This document shows, one piece after another, positions 1 through 6,376 of a DNA stretch of 12,633 bases. Made by a program: the position numbers and the translations under genes. Below the pieces are notes generated by a model. The model did no database searches, was not told where the DNA came from, and worked only from the letters and a program-made list of their open reading frames with translations. Origin of the DNA: CAYSSG01 sp964433635 (GTDB lineage: Bacteria > Atribacterota > Phoenicimicrobiia > Phoenicimicrobiales > Stramentimicrobiaceae); assembly GCA_964433635.1 (NCBI GenBank), contig CAYSSG010000050.1, positions 1 through 12,633 on the forward strand, in the 5' to 3' direction. The first letter of the stretch is position 1; each line of letters opens with the position of its first letter.

Positions 1-1344
1 ACGACCAGGGTATCTCACATGCGATCTGTAGTCAAACTTGATACGATTGTTACTGAAAAAAAGGAAGGTTATTTTGCCAAAGACGAAACACGTTTCAATG
101 TAGCACCATCCTATGCCAGGAAACTACGGAAATCTCTGATAGGAAAGCATCAAAAAATTGAAGAATTGGCCAATACTTCTCCTGCCAACCATGCTGTAAC
201 CAACAAGAAAGATTGTCATACAGGTATTATTACCAGTGGTGCCTCATTCAATTATGTCATGGATGCTGTCAATGAACATTCTTTACAGATCAATGTTCTA
301 AAACTGGGATTAGTTTACCCCTTTCCCAGGGAATTAGTTAAGAGCTTTTTGAAACAGAATGAAGAGATAGTAGTCTTAGAAGAGGTAGAGCCATTCATTG
401 AAAAGGAAATTCTGACCATCCTGGGTCAGGAAAGTTGGCACAAAAAAGTGTATGGAAAATTAGATGGGACTTTGCCCCGTATCTATGAATATCAGCCGGA
501 TATTGTTCTGGCATCACTGATAAAAGTTTTGAATATCAGTCTTCCGAAGGAAAAAGAGTTGAAGCTGGATATCACGCCACCGCTTCGTCCACCTGTGTTA
601 TGTCCGGGCTGTCCTCATCGCTCTACGATTTATGCCATTAAAAAAGCCGTCCAGAGCTTAAAGATAAAGAATGAAAATATCATCTATTCTAATGATATCG
701 GGTGCTATACCCTGGCAATGCAGCCTCCCTACCAGATGGGAGACTATTGTATCTGTATGGGTTCCAGTATCGGTATTGCCAGCGGTCTGGCAAAAGCAAC
801 CAAACAGAAGATCGTTTCTCTGATCGGAGATTCTACTTTTTTTCATGCTGGTATACCTCCCTTGATCAATGCAGTTCATCAGCGGGTAAATATGATGGTG
901 GTAGTGCTGGATAATCGTATTACTGCCATGACCGGTGGTCAGCCAAATCCCAGTATACCCATAGACGGATGGGGGGAAGAAACACCAGCTATCTCCATAG
1001 AACAATTAGTCAGGGCAACCGGTGCAGGTTATATACAGGTCATTGATCCGGGAAACCTGGAAAAAGCTATTTCTATCTTTAAAGAAGGATTGCAATTCAG
1101 GGGAGTTTCAGTCATTATTTCCCGTTCACCCTGTATCATGATAAAACAGAAAGAGAAAACACCATTGGTCTATCACATTGATCAGAAGAAATGCTCACAA
1201 TGTCAGATTTGCGTGAAACAATTTAACTGTCCGGCAATTTATAAAAAAGAAGACAATACGATTCATATTAATCCTTTGTTGTGTACCGGTTGTGGTGTTT
1301 GTGTGCAGGTATGTCCGCAGAAAGCAATTGAGGTGAAAAAATGA
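1..1344 (+). CDS. iorA: Indolepyruvate:ferredoxin oxidoreductase, alpha subunit (5'-truncated by window edge)
   Basis: This is the large catalytic subunit of a thiamine-diphosphate, iron-sulfur enzyme that decarboxylates aryl-pyruvates (from Trp, Phe, Tyr) to aryl-acetyl-CoA and reduces ferredoxin. The frame is open from base 1 (TTRVSH before the Met at base 19), so that Met is internal; the family is about 600 residues and 447 are present. In order: the end of the pyrimidine/transketolase-C-like part (to about base 540), the TPP-binding domain with CPGCPHR (from base 601), GDS (about base 826) and LDNRITAMTGG, then a C-terminal ferredoxin domain. The latter has two [4Fe-4S] motifs: Cys codons at 1192, 1201, 1210, 1228 (CX2CX2CX5CP, usual for IorA) and 1282, 1291, 1300, 1312 (CX2CX2CX3CP). 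It overlaps iorB by four bases (ATGA), implying translational coupling. The family call is very secure; substrate preference among aromatic or other 2-oxoacids is inferred. Confidence 0.95.
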   Translation, partial: TTRVSHMRSVVKLDTIVTEKKEGYFAKDETRFNVAPSYARKLRKSLIGKHQKIEELANTSPANHAVTNKKDCHTGIITSGASFNYVMDAVNEHSLQINVLKLGLVYPFPRELVKSFLKQNEEIVVLEEVEPFIEKEILTILGQESWHKKVYGKLDGTLPRIYEYQPDIVLASLIKVLNISLPKEKELKLDITPPLRPPVLCPGCPHRSTIYAIKKAVQSLKIKNENIIYSNDIGCYTLAMQPPYQMGDYCICMGSSIGIASGLAKATKQKIVSLIGDSTFFHAGIPPLINAVHQRVNMMVVVLDNRITAMTGGQPNPSIPIDGWGEETPAISIEQLVRATGAGYIQVIDPGNLEKAISIFKEGLQFRGVSVIISRSPCIMIKQKEKTPLVYHIDQKKCSQCQICVKQFNCPAIYKKEDNTIHINPLLCTGCGVCVQVCPQKAIEVKK

Positions 1345-1973
1345 GTTCTAAGAAAAGCTATAACATTTATTTGATTGGTGTTGGAGGACAGGGTATCGTA
1401 AAGACGGCAACCATTATGGGAGAGGCAGCCCTGGCTCAAGGGCTGAATGCAGTGATGAGTGAAGTCCATGGTATGGCTCAGCGCGGTGGAACAGTCGTAA
1501 CCGAATTAAAGATCGGGGAGGCATATAGCCCTCTAATTGCCAGGAATGCTGCTGATCTGGTGATGGCATTTGAACCTTCAGAACTGTTAAGAGCATCAAG
1601 TAGAATCGGAAAAGATACTTATGTCATTGCTAATCGCTCTATCATCATCCCCTTTACTGTTTCTCTGGGTATGTCCGAATATCCTGATAAGGATAAGATG
1701 TTTACGCAACTCGAGGAAAAAATTGGTCATCTGCATCTCATTGATGCCCAGAATCTTGCTGCAGAAGCCGGCCATATTATTTCCGCAAATATTGTTCTAT
1801 TAGGGGCAGCGCTGGCAATCCCTTCATTCCCGGTCAGGAAGGCGTTTATCATTGAATCCATGCGAAAGAATTTACCGGCTCACACACTGGATATCAATAT
1901 CGGAGCATTGGAGTCAGGATTTCAACAGCTGATTTCGGCTGTTCGGAAGAAATCATCCGGATTGAGGAATTAA
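1341..1973 (+). CDS. iorB: Indolepyruvate:ferredoxin oxidoreductase, beta subunit
   Basis: This is the small subunit (210 aa, normal for the family) of the IorAB complex. It corresponds to the gamma-type domain of pyruvate:ferredoxin oxidoreductases. The N-terminus carries the glycine-rich signature GVGGQGIVKTATI (residues about 13-25), followed by the family hallmark SEVHGMAQRGGTVVTELKIG around residues 40-59. The start ATG at 1341 overlaps the iorA stop as ATGA, so the two subunits are probably made by coupled translation in equal amounts. No iron-sulfur motif is expected or seen here. An alternative would be the gamma subunit of another 2-oxoacid oxidoreductase, but the partner with a fused ferredoxin domain fixes the IorAB type. 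Confidence 0.94.
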   Translation: MSSKKSYNIYLIGVGGQGIVKTATIMGEAALAQGLNAVMSEVHGMAQRGGTVVTELKIGEAYSPLIARNAADLVMAFEPSELLRASSRIGKDTYVIANRSIIIPFTVSLGMSEYPDKDKMFTQLEEKIGHLHLIDAQNLAAEAGHIISANIVLLGAALAIPSFPVRKAFIIESMRKNLPAHTLDINIGALESGFQQLISAVRKKSSGLRN

Positions 1974-2018
1974 TCGTTTTAAATTGAGTTTTTTTCTATA
2001 TTTCTAAAGGAGAAAAGA

Positions 2019-3182
2019 ATGAAATTAAATGAAAATTTAAAGAAGATCAAGCCTTCAGGCATTCGAAAATTGTTTGATCTGGCACAGAATAGAAAAGACA
2101 TTATCAGTTTCGGCATAGGGGAGCCGGATTTTATCACCCCTGATCATGTAAGAGAAGCGGCCAAAAAAGCGATAGACGAGGGATATACTCATTATACGCC
2201 AAATGCCGGATTTTTTGATTTAAGAGAAGCACTGGCTGAAAAGATTCGCAGCTTCAATCAAATACCGGTCAAACCTGAGGAGGTCATAGTTACTGCTGGG
2301 GGCACACAGGCTTTATTTTCTGCCTTTTATGTCTTACTAAATCCGGGAGATGAGTTGATTGTTCCCGATCCGGGATTTCTTGTTTATGGCTCCCAGGTCA
2401 GCTTAGTCGGAGGGAATCCGGTTTATCTTCCCCTTCGGGAGAAAAATCATTTTCAAATTGATCCCGATGAACTGAAAGCGTTGATTACGCCAAAAACCAG
2501 GGCTATTTTGTTGAATTCTCCCAGCAATCCTACCGGCATGGTGATGAATCAGGATATTATGAGGGAGGTTGCTCATCTGGCAATGCAGCAGGATTTATAT
2601 ATCATCAGTGATGAACTGTATGAAGATATTTTATTTGACGGAAGAGAACATGTCAGTTTTGCTTCTTTGCCGGAGATGAAGGAGAGAACCATATCCCTAT
2701 TTGGGTTTTCCAAGAGTTATGCCATGACCGGCTGGCGGCTTGCCTATATGGCATGTCCGGAGGTTCTCATCAATGAAATGATTAAGGTGCAGCAGAATAC
2801 GGCAGTCTGTCCCAATTCGGTAACACAGCGGGCAGCATTATATGGATTGCAGCATCCGAAAGAAACCAAAGCCAGTATTGATAAAATGCGCGAGGCTTAT
2901 CAAGAACGCAGAGATCTGATTATGGAGGGATTCAGTAAGATTGCCGGGTTCGAATGTTTAGCACCGGAAGGTGCATTTTATGCCTTTCCTAATATTTCCG
3001 GAACCGGTAAAAGCTCAGAGAAATTATCCATGTATCTACTGGAAAAATGCGGTGTAGTTACTGTCCCCGGGAATGCCTTTGGACAATATGGCGAAGGTTA
3101 TTTGCGGTTTTCTTTTGCCACTTCGCTGGAAATGATTCAACAAGGTATGGAGAAGATCAGGGAAGGCATTAAAAAATTGTAA
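2019..3182 (+). CDS. Class I/II PLP-dependent aminotransferase (aromatic/aspartate type, subgroup I-gamma-like)
   Basis: A 387-aa fold-type I aminotransferase, cytosolic. Visible active-site signatures are GEPDF (35-39), the pyridine-contact motif SPSNPTG (167-173, Asn170), SDELYED (197-203, Asp198 and Tyr201), the Schiff-base Lys232 in FSKSYAMTGWR with Arg240 contacting phosphate, and the substrate-carboxylate Arg363 in YLRFSFA. Nothing is missing. Start choice is clear: AAAGGAG at 2006-2012 lies six bases before the ATG. The gene follows iorB by 45 bases and precedes a phosphotransacylase gene, so it most plausibly supplies the 2-oxoacid to IorAB by transaminating an aromatic or branched amino acid. 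The exact amino-acid substrate cannot be read; aspartate, alanine or aromatic aminotransferases of this subgroup look alike. Confidence 0.92.
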   Translation: MKLNENLKKIKPSGIRKLFDLAQNRKDIISFGIGEPDFITPDHVREAAKKAIDEGYTHYTPNAGFFDLREALAEKIRSFNQIPVKPEEVIVTAGGTQALFSAFYVLLNPGDELIVPDPGFLVYGSQVSLVGGNPVYLPLREKNHFQIDPDELKALITPKTRAILLNSPSNPTGMVMNQDIMREVAHLAMQQDLYIISDELYEDILFDGREHVSFASLPEMKERTISLFGFSKSYAMTGWRLAYMACPEVLINEMIKVQQNTAVCPNSVTQRAALYGLQHPKETKASIDKMREAYQERRDLIMEGFSKIAGFECLAPEGAFYAFPNISGTGKSSEKLSMYLLEKCGVVTVPGNAFGQYGEGYLRFSFATSLEMIQQGMEKIREGIKKL

Positions 3183-3231
3183 GTGATGGTACACTATTAA
3201 AAAACAAAATAACTGAATTGTTACTATTACC

Positions 3232-3254
3232 AAGGAGGACAATGATTCTATATG
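3232..3254 (+). promoter_or_regulatory. Ribosome-binding site with two competing ATGs before the phosphotransacylase gene
   Basis: AAGGAGG at 3232-3238 is followed by an out-of-frame ATG at 3242 (spacing 3), which would encode an 8-residue peptide MILYDNQF ending at 3268, and by the genuine in-frame ATG at 3252 (spacing 13, longer than usual). A TGA at 3243 in the gene frame rules out any earlier start, so 3252 (or a later codon) must be used. The overlap could reduce initiation or couple it to the mini-frame; this is inference. Confidence 0.5.
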
Positions 3255-4157
3255 ATAACCAGTTTTAAGCAATTATTTCGGGAAATAACGGTCATGGGCA
3301 GACAACGGATTGTCATTGCCGGAGGAGAAGATCTGGAAGCTCTTAAGGCAGTGAAAGCCAGTTATGATCAAGGTTTTGGTGAGGCAGTATTGGTCGGTAG
3401 AGAAGAAGAAATCGACAATTCATTACAAGAGCTGGGATATCGGGACCGTTCTTTTATTCAGGAAATTGTGCCAATTCAAAAAGAGGAAGAGAAGGCCTCA
3501 GCAGCGGTGGAAGAAGTCAAAAAAGGCGGCATTCTGTTAAAGGGAAGAATCAAAACAGCTATCCTTCTAAAGGCTGTGCTGAACAAAGAAACAGGGTTAA
3601 GAACCGAAAATCATATCAGTAACGTATTTATCTTTGAAGATCAAAGGGAAACGAAAAGCCGTCTGGTATTGTTGAGTGATGGAGGCGTGAATATTAAACC
3701 GGATTTACGGACGATGGTTTCTATTATTAATAATGCAGTCAGTGTAGCCCGGAAATTGGGCATTGATAATCCCAAAGTGGCATTACTGGCAGCCATTGAA
3801 GATGTGAATCCGGATATGGAAGAGACCTTACAGGCCGGTATTCTGGCCAAGATGAACCAGAGAGGGCAGATATCCGGCTGTATTATTGATGGTCCGTTAG
3901 CTTTGGATAATGCCATTTCCCAATATGCAGCTCAAAAGAAAAAAATTGAATCTCCCGTTGCCGGAAAAGCTGATATTCTGATTGTTCCTAATATTGCCTG
4001 CGGTAACATTTTTGGAAAAAGTATCATCTATTATACTGGATTTCCTCAGGGAAACCTGATTATTGGGGCCGGGGTACCGATTATGATTCCTTCCCGGGCA
4101 GACAAAAGCGAAGCCAAATTAAATTCCATTGCCCTTTCAATCCTATGCAGCAGATAA
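3252..4157 (+). CDS. Phosphate acetyl/butyryltransferase family protein (phosphate butyryltransferase-like)
   Basis: A 301-aa enzyme of the phosphotransacylase family that exchanges CoA for phosphate (acyl-CoA + Pi to acyl-phosphate + CoA). Length and the N-terminus MITSFKQL match the butyryl type rather than the longer Pta. Conserved blocks include SDGGVNIKPDL (142-152), DGPLALDNAIS (213-223), SPVAGKADILIVPN (234-247), GNIFGKS (251-257) and the C-terminal SRADKSEAKLNSIALSI (281-297). It lies 69 bases after the aminotransferase gene. In this context it probably converts the acyl-CoA made by IorAB (aryl-acetyl-CoA or a branched analogue) to the acyl-phosphate for ATP synthesis; the partner kinase is not in the window. 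Butyryl-CoA itself remains a possible substrate. No clear intrinsic terminator follows. Family call is secure; acyl specificity is inferred. Confidence 0.9.
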   Translation: MITSFKQLFREITVMGRQRIVIAGGEDLEALKAVKASYDQGFGEAVLVGREEEIDNSLQELGYRDRSFIQEIVPIQKEEEKASAAVEEVKKGGILLKGRIKTAILLKAVLNKETGLRTENHISNVFIFEDQRETKSRLVLLSDGGVNIKPDLRTMVSIINNAVSVARKLGIDNPKVALLAAIEDVNPDMEETLQAGILAKMNQRGQISGCIIDGPLALDNAISQYAAQKKKIESPVAGKADILIVPNIACGNIFGKSIIYYTGFPQGNLIIGAGVPIMIPSRADKSEAKLNSIALSILCSR

Positions 4158-4221
4158 TAGATGATTTATAATTAAAATTGTACTCATTTCGAATCCTCTT
4201 TACACTTTAGATTAAATAAAC

Positions 4222-4250
4222 TTTGAACCTCCCCAGTTCTACCGGACAGT
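4222..4250 (+). mobile_element. Possible degraded IS3-family-like terminal sequence
   Basis: The stretch TTGAACCTCCCCAGTTCTAC continuing into CGGACAGT follows the layout of many IS3-family left ends: TG, then CCCC, then GGACA about ten bases later. No matching inverted right end (a GTCCGG...GGGGAGG-type sequence) and no transposase gene were found nearby. If it is an IS end, only a remnant is left. The resemblance is to a loose consensus and could be chance. Confidence 0.25.
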
Positions 4251-4276
4251 AAGATAAGGGCTATCATTAAAATGAT

Positions 4277-4396
4277 ATGAGATCTAGTTATCATGAAGGA
4301 AGGGCTAAAATTAAGAGGTTCGATGCAGGAGACACCTTAAGCCCGGTTAAGCCTATGTCTACTGAAGGAATGAAAGAAAGATTCTTGAAGAGATAG
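4277..4396 (+). CDS. Unrecognised short reading frame (39 aa), doubtful gene
   Basis: A 39-codon frame from ATG 4277 to TAG 4394-4396 encodes a basic peptide beginning MRSSYHEGRAKIKRFDAGDT and ending in ERFLKR. I do not recognise it. There is no good Shine-Dalgarno sequence just upstream, and a stop lies a few codons before the ATG. The composition (charged, no long A/T runs) looks more protein-like than the surrounding intergenic DNA. It sits just downstream of the possible IS-like end, so it may be the residue of a mobile-element gene or a piece of a larger decayed gene. It might equally be a chance frame. Confidence 0.2.
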   Translation: MRSSYHEGRAKIKRFDAGDTLSPVKPMSTEGMKERFLKR

Positions 4397-4516
4397 ATAC
4401 ATAATAAGAAGAATACAACCTGTCCTTTACTTGTTTATATCAAGTTAAATTGATAAAATGAGATTAGGTTATTTTTCTTGTCATTTTTAATGCTGAATAC
4501 CCAGGTAAGCTATCTA

Positions 4517-4545
4517 TTGTTGGATCGTGTGGTAGATGATTTAAT
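4517..4545 (+). promoter_or_regulatory. Weak candidate sigma-70 promoter for the TRAP operon
   Basis: TTGTTG (4517-4522), a 17-base spacer and TTTAAT (4540-4545) give a -10 box matching 5 of 6 consensus bases but a -35 box matching only 3 of 6. It is about 120 bases before the solute-binding protein gene, which starts a new transcription unit by position. In AT-rich DNA such matches are common, so this is a low-confidence suggestion. Confidence 0.22.
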
Positions 4546-4594
4546 GAACGAGTAGATTTATTCCCAATTATATTAACTTACACATCAATTTAAA

Positions 4595-4661
4595 AAGAAA
4601 AGGAGATGATAAAGAGTAAGACAATTTTTATTGGTTAAAAAATATTAATAAGAAAAGGAGA
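4595..4661 (+). repeat. Duplicated ribosome-binding motif with a 10-codon leader frame before dctP
   Basis: The 12-mer AAGAAAAGGAGA occurs twice, at 4595-4606 and 4650-4661, 55 bases apart. The second copy is the working Shine-Dalgarno sequence of the binding-protein gene (ATG at 4667). The first copy runs directly into ATG 4606, which opens a 10-codon frame (MIKSKTIFIG, stop 4636-4638), but the spacing from AAGGAG to this ATG is essentially zero, so translation there is doubtful. It may be a decayed duplicate start or a small leader. Confidence 0.4.
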
Positions 4662-4666
4662 AAAAG

Positions 4667-5659
4667 ATGAAAAAAATATTTTTTTTAGTATCCATACTTA
4701 TCTGCATAATACTTTTAACAAGTGGAATCGTAATGGCAGAGCAAATTACCATGAGTCTTTCTTATGGTGGGTCTGAAGGCGGTGAAGATGATATATCAGC
4801 CAAAAAGTTTAAAGAGCTGTTAGAAGAAAAAACAAATGGAGCTATTGAGGTAGAATTATTCTGCTGTGAACAGCTGGGTAAAGAAGTAGATATAGTGACC
4901 TCTCTTGAATTAGGTACCGTTGATATGGCTATTATGGGAACCACTATTCATCAGCAGGCGGCTCCGGAATATAATATCTGGAGTGCTTATTACATCTTTG
5001 AAAACAGGGATGAAGTCTTACAGATTATGAATGGCCCCATCGGTGAGAGAGTTGGACAAGCCATGTTAGAGAATAAAGATATTAGAATGCTTGGTATTGG
5101 CTTAAGAGGGCCACGTCATTTGTCCTCCAATCGTCCTATCAGAACACCGGAAGATGTCAAGGGGTTAAAAATCAGAGTACCTTTGCAGCCGATTTATGTT
5201 GCTAGTTGGGAGAAAATGGGAGCATTTCCTCAGGCCATTGCTTACGGAGAACTCTATACTGCCCTGAAACAGGGTATAGTTGAAGCACAGGAAAATCCTC
5301 TGGATTATATCTATGCTCCTGCTTTCTATGAAGTACAGGATTATGTAAACCTAACTTCACATCAACGTGCTTTCTTCACTTATGTCATGAGTGAAAAGTT
5401 CTTCCAGAATCTGGATGAAGAATTACAGAAAGCAGTCATAGAAGCTGCTGATGAAACAACAGAGTTCCACAATGATTTACAGCAGAATAATGAAGATATG
5501 TGGCGACAAAAACTGGAAGAAGAAGGCATGGAATTTATTGAAGTTGACCAAGCTGCCTTTAAAGAATTTCTAAAGGATATCCCGGATGAATTTGCTGATA
5601 CCTGGGCTCCCGGTTTTTTAGAAGAACTTCGAACCGAATTAGCTAAGATCAGAGGTTAA
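4667..5659 (+). CDS. dctP: TRAP transporter solute-binding protein (DctP family)
   Basis: A 330-aa periplasmic binding protein that captures a carboxylate substrate and delivers it to the TRAP membrane subunits. The N-terminus MKKIFFLVSILICIILLTSG followed by IVMA|EQ is a signal peptide with predicted signal-peptidase-I cleavage after Ala24. There is no lipobox, which suggests a diderm cell. The family core is clear: LELGTVDMAIMG (80-91), SSNRPIRTPEDVKGLKIRVP (153-172) with Arg170 at the position of the carboxylate-binding arginine, and ALKQGIVEAQENP (199-211). Two adjacent cysteines (Cys66, Cys67 in ELFCCEQLG) sit where the family commonly has a residue pair such as Asn-Ser, which is unusual. 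It is followed by an inverted repeat before the membrane-subunit genes. The ligand is unknown; neighbouring enzymes suggest a hydroxy- or sugar-acid. Confidence 0.93.
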   Translation: MKKIFFLVSILICIILLTSGIVMAEQITMSLSYGGSEGGEDDISAKKFKELLEEKTNGAIEVELFCCEQLGKEVDIVTSLELGTVDMAIMGTTIHQQAAPEYNIWSAYYIFENRDEVLQIMNGPIGERVGQAMLENKDIRMLGIGLRGPRHLSSNRPIRTPEDVKGLKIRVPLQPIYVASWEKMGAFPQAIAYGELYTALKQGIVEAQENPLDYIYAPAFYEVQDYVNLTSHQRAFFTYVMSEKFFQNLDEELQKAVIEAADETTEFHNDLQQNNEDMWRQKLEEEGMEFIEVDQAAFKEFLKDIPDEFADTWAPGFLEELRTELAKIRG

Positions 5660-5689
5660 ATTAAAATTAGATTTTCAAAAGGATTAGAA

Positions 5690-5743
5690 CCAGAATATCC
5701 GGACATAGAATACTTGATTAAACACTTTTTCCGGATATTCTGG
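5690..5743 (+). terminator. Inverted repeat between dctP and dctQ; attenuator or mRNA-stabilising stem-loop
   Basis: CCAGAATATCCGGA (5690-5703) and TCCGGATATTCTGG (5730-5743) are perfect 14-base complements around a 26-base loop. A short T-run (5750-5753 region, GGTTTTTA) follows seven or so bases later, so it is not an ideal intrinsic terminator. Stem-loops after binding-protein genes often raise binding-protein mRNA over that of the permease by partial termination or by blocking 3' decay; that role is inferred here. A protein-binding palindrome is another option. Confidence 0.6.
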
Positions 5744-5904
5744 GTAGGTTTTTACAAACAAATTGATTTGTTCAGTATCATCAGATGAAAATAATGATTC
5801 TTTTACTGTAGGGAGACGTTTGTTTTGCGATGGAGAAAGATGGTTTTAAATAGAGAGAATTTTATATGTAACCCAAAAATGGAATCTCTGAAAGATATGT
5901 TTTT

Positions 5905-5921
5905 AAGGAGTTCATAATGTG
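5905..5921 (+). promoter_or_regulatory. Ribosome-binding site deciding the GTG start of dctQ
   Basis: AAGGAG (5905-5910) precedes ATGTGGGTG. The ATG at 5917 is in the wrong frame and stops after five codons (MWVIN), while the GTG at 5919, eight bases after the Shine-Dalgarno sequence, opens the dctQ frame. A TAA at 5904 in the dctQ frame excludes earlier starts. The next in-frame ATG is at 5952, which would shorten the protein by eleven residues. Confidence 0.6.
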
Positions 5922-6374
5922 GGTGATAAATTAGAGAAATTTCTGGAAAAGATGGTTGGCCTCTTAACAGGCGTAATGGTTCTCTTGCTTATGGCTCAGG
6001 TTGCGACTCGCTATGTTCTGCGTGGATCCATATACTGGGCAGGTGAGATGGCCGTATGGGTATTTATCTGGATTACTTATCTGGGAGCTGCATTGTTATA
6101 CCGGAGAAAAGGGCATATTACAGTAAAGCTGATTGACTTTGTTTTATCAGAAAGGGCAAAGAAAATAGTAGAGGTTTTCATTGATATTATTGTAGCTGTG
6201 TTTATCATTATCATCTTTTATTATTCTATACCGGTAGTCCAAGCTTACTCCAATCAGTATGCTACTGCTATTCATATCTCCAGGGGACTCATGTTTCTTT
6301 CCTTGCCGGTATCCTTGGTTTTGATATTTATATTTATGATTGATAACATTTTACAGAAGATTAGAGGTAGATAG
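5919..6374 (+). CDS. dctQ: TRAP transporter small membrane subunit (DctQ family)
   Basis: A 151-aa inner-membrane protein, the usual size, that pairs with the large subunit to form the TRAP permease. Four membrane segments can be drawn at about residues 13-33, 45-61, 83-105 and 122-142. Family signatures are RYVLRGSIYWAGEMAVWVFIW (31-51, with the typical W..E) and LLYRRKGHITVKLID (59-73). The start is taken as GTG 5919 because it follows AAGGAG at good distance and keeps a charged N-terminus; ATG 5952 is possible. The gene is 259 bases downstream of dctP and ends only two bases before dctM, so dctQ and dctM are certainly cotranscribed and probably translationally linked. Confidence 0.9.
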   Translation: MGDKLEKFLEKMVGLLTGVMVLLLMAQVATRYVLRGSIYWAGEMAVWVFIWITYLGAALLYRRKGHITVKLIDFVLSERAKKIVEVFIDIIVAVFIIIIFYYSIPVVQAYSNQYATAIHISRGLMFLSLPVSLVLIFIFMIDNILQKIRGR

Positions 6375-6376
6375 AA

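Larger units (their letters stand above)
4158..4666. other. 509-base intergenic region between the amino-acid cassette and the TRAP operon
   Basis: No convincing gene is present on either strand. The stretch contains a sequence resembling an IS3-family left end (4222-4250), an unrecognised 39-codon frame (4277-4396), another 21-codon frame without a Shine-Dalgarno sequence (4490-4555), a weak promoter-like pair (4517-4545), and a duplicated A/G-rich ribosome-binding motif (4595-4606 and 4650-4661). No recognisable rho-independent terminator follows the phosphotransacylase gene. The mix looks like a scar of past insertion between two operons plus the leader of the TRAP operon. Confidence 0.6.

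Noticed and set aside
658..1005. 115-codon frame on the minus strand inside iorA
   Set aside because: It lies wholly within the TPP-binding domain of iorA, has a His/Tyr/Ser-rich composition with no family signature, and has no ribosome-binding site; it is an antisense shadow.
4320..4360. Small palindrome CTTAA-GCCCGG-TTAAG in the intergenic region
   Set aside because: A five-base AT-rich stem with no T-tract; too weak to call a terminator or operator.
4490..4555. 21-codon frame in the large intergenic region (MLNTQVSYLLLDRVVDDLMN...)
   Set aside because: It has no Shine-Dalgarno sequence, is very short, and gives no recognisable family; kept only as part of the intergenic description.
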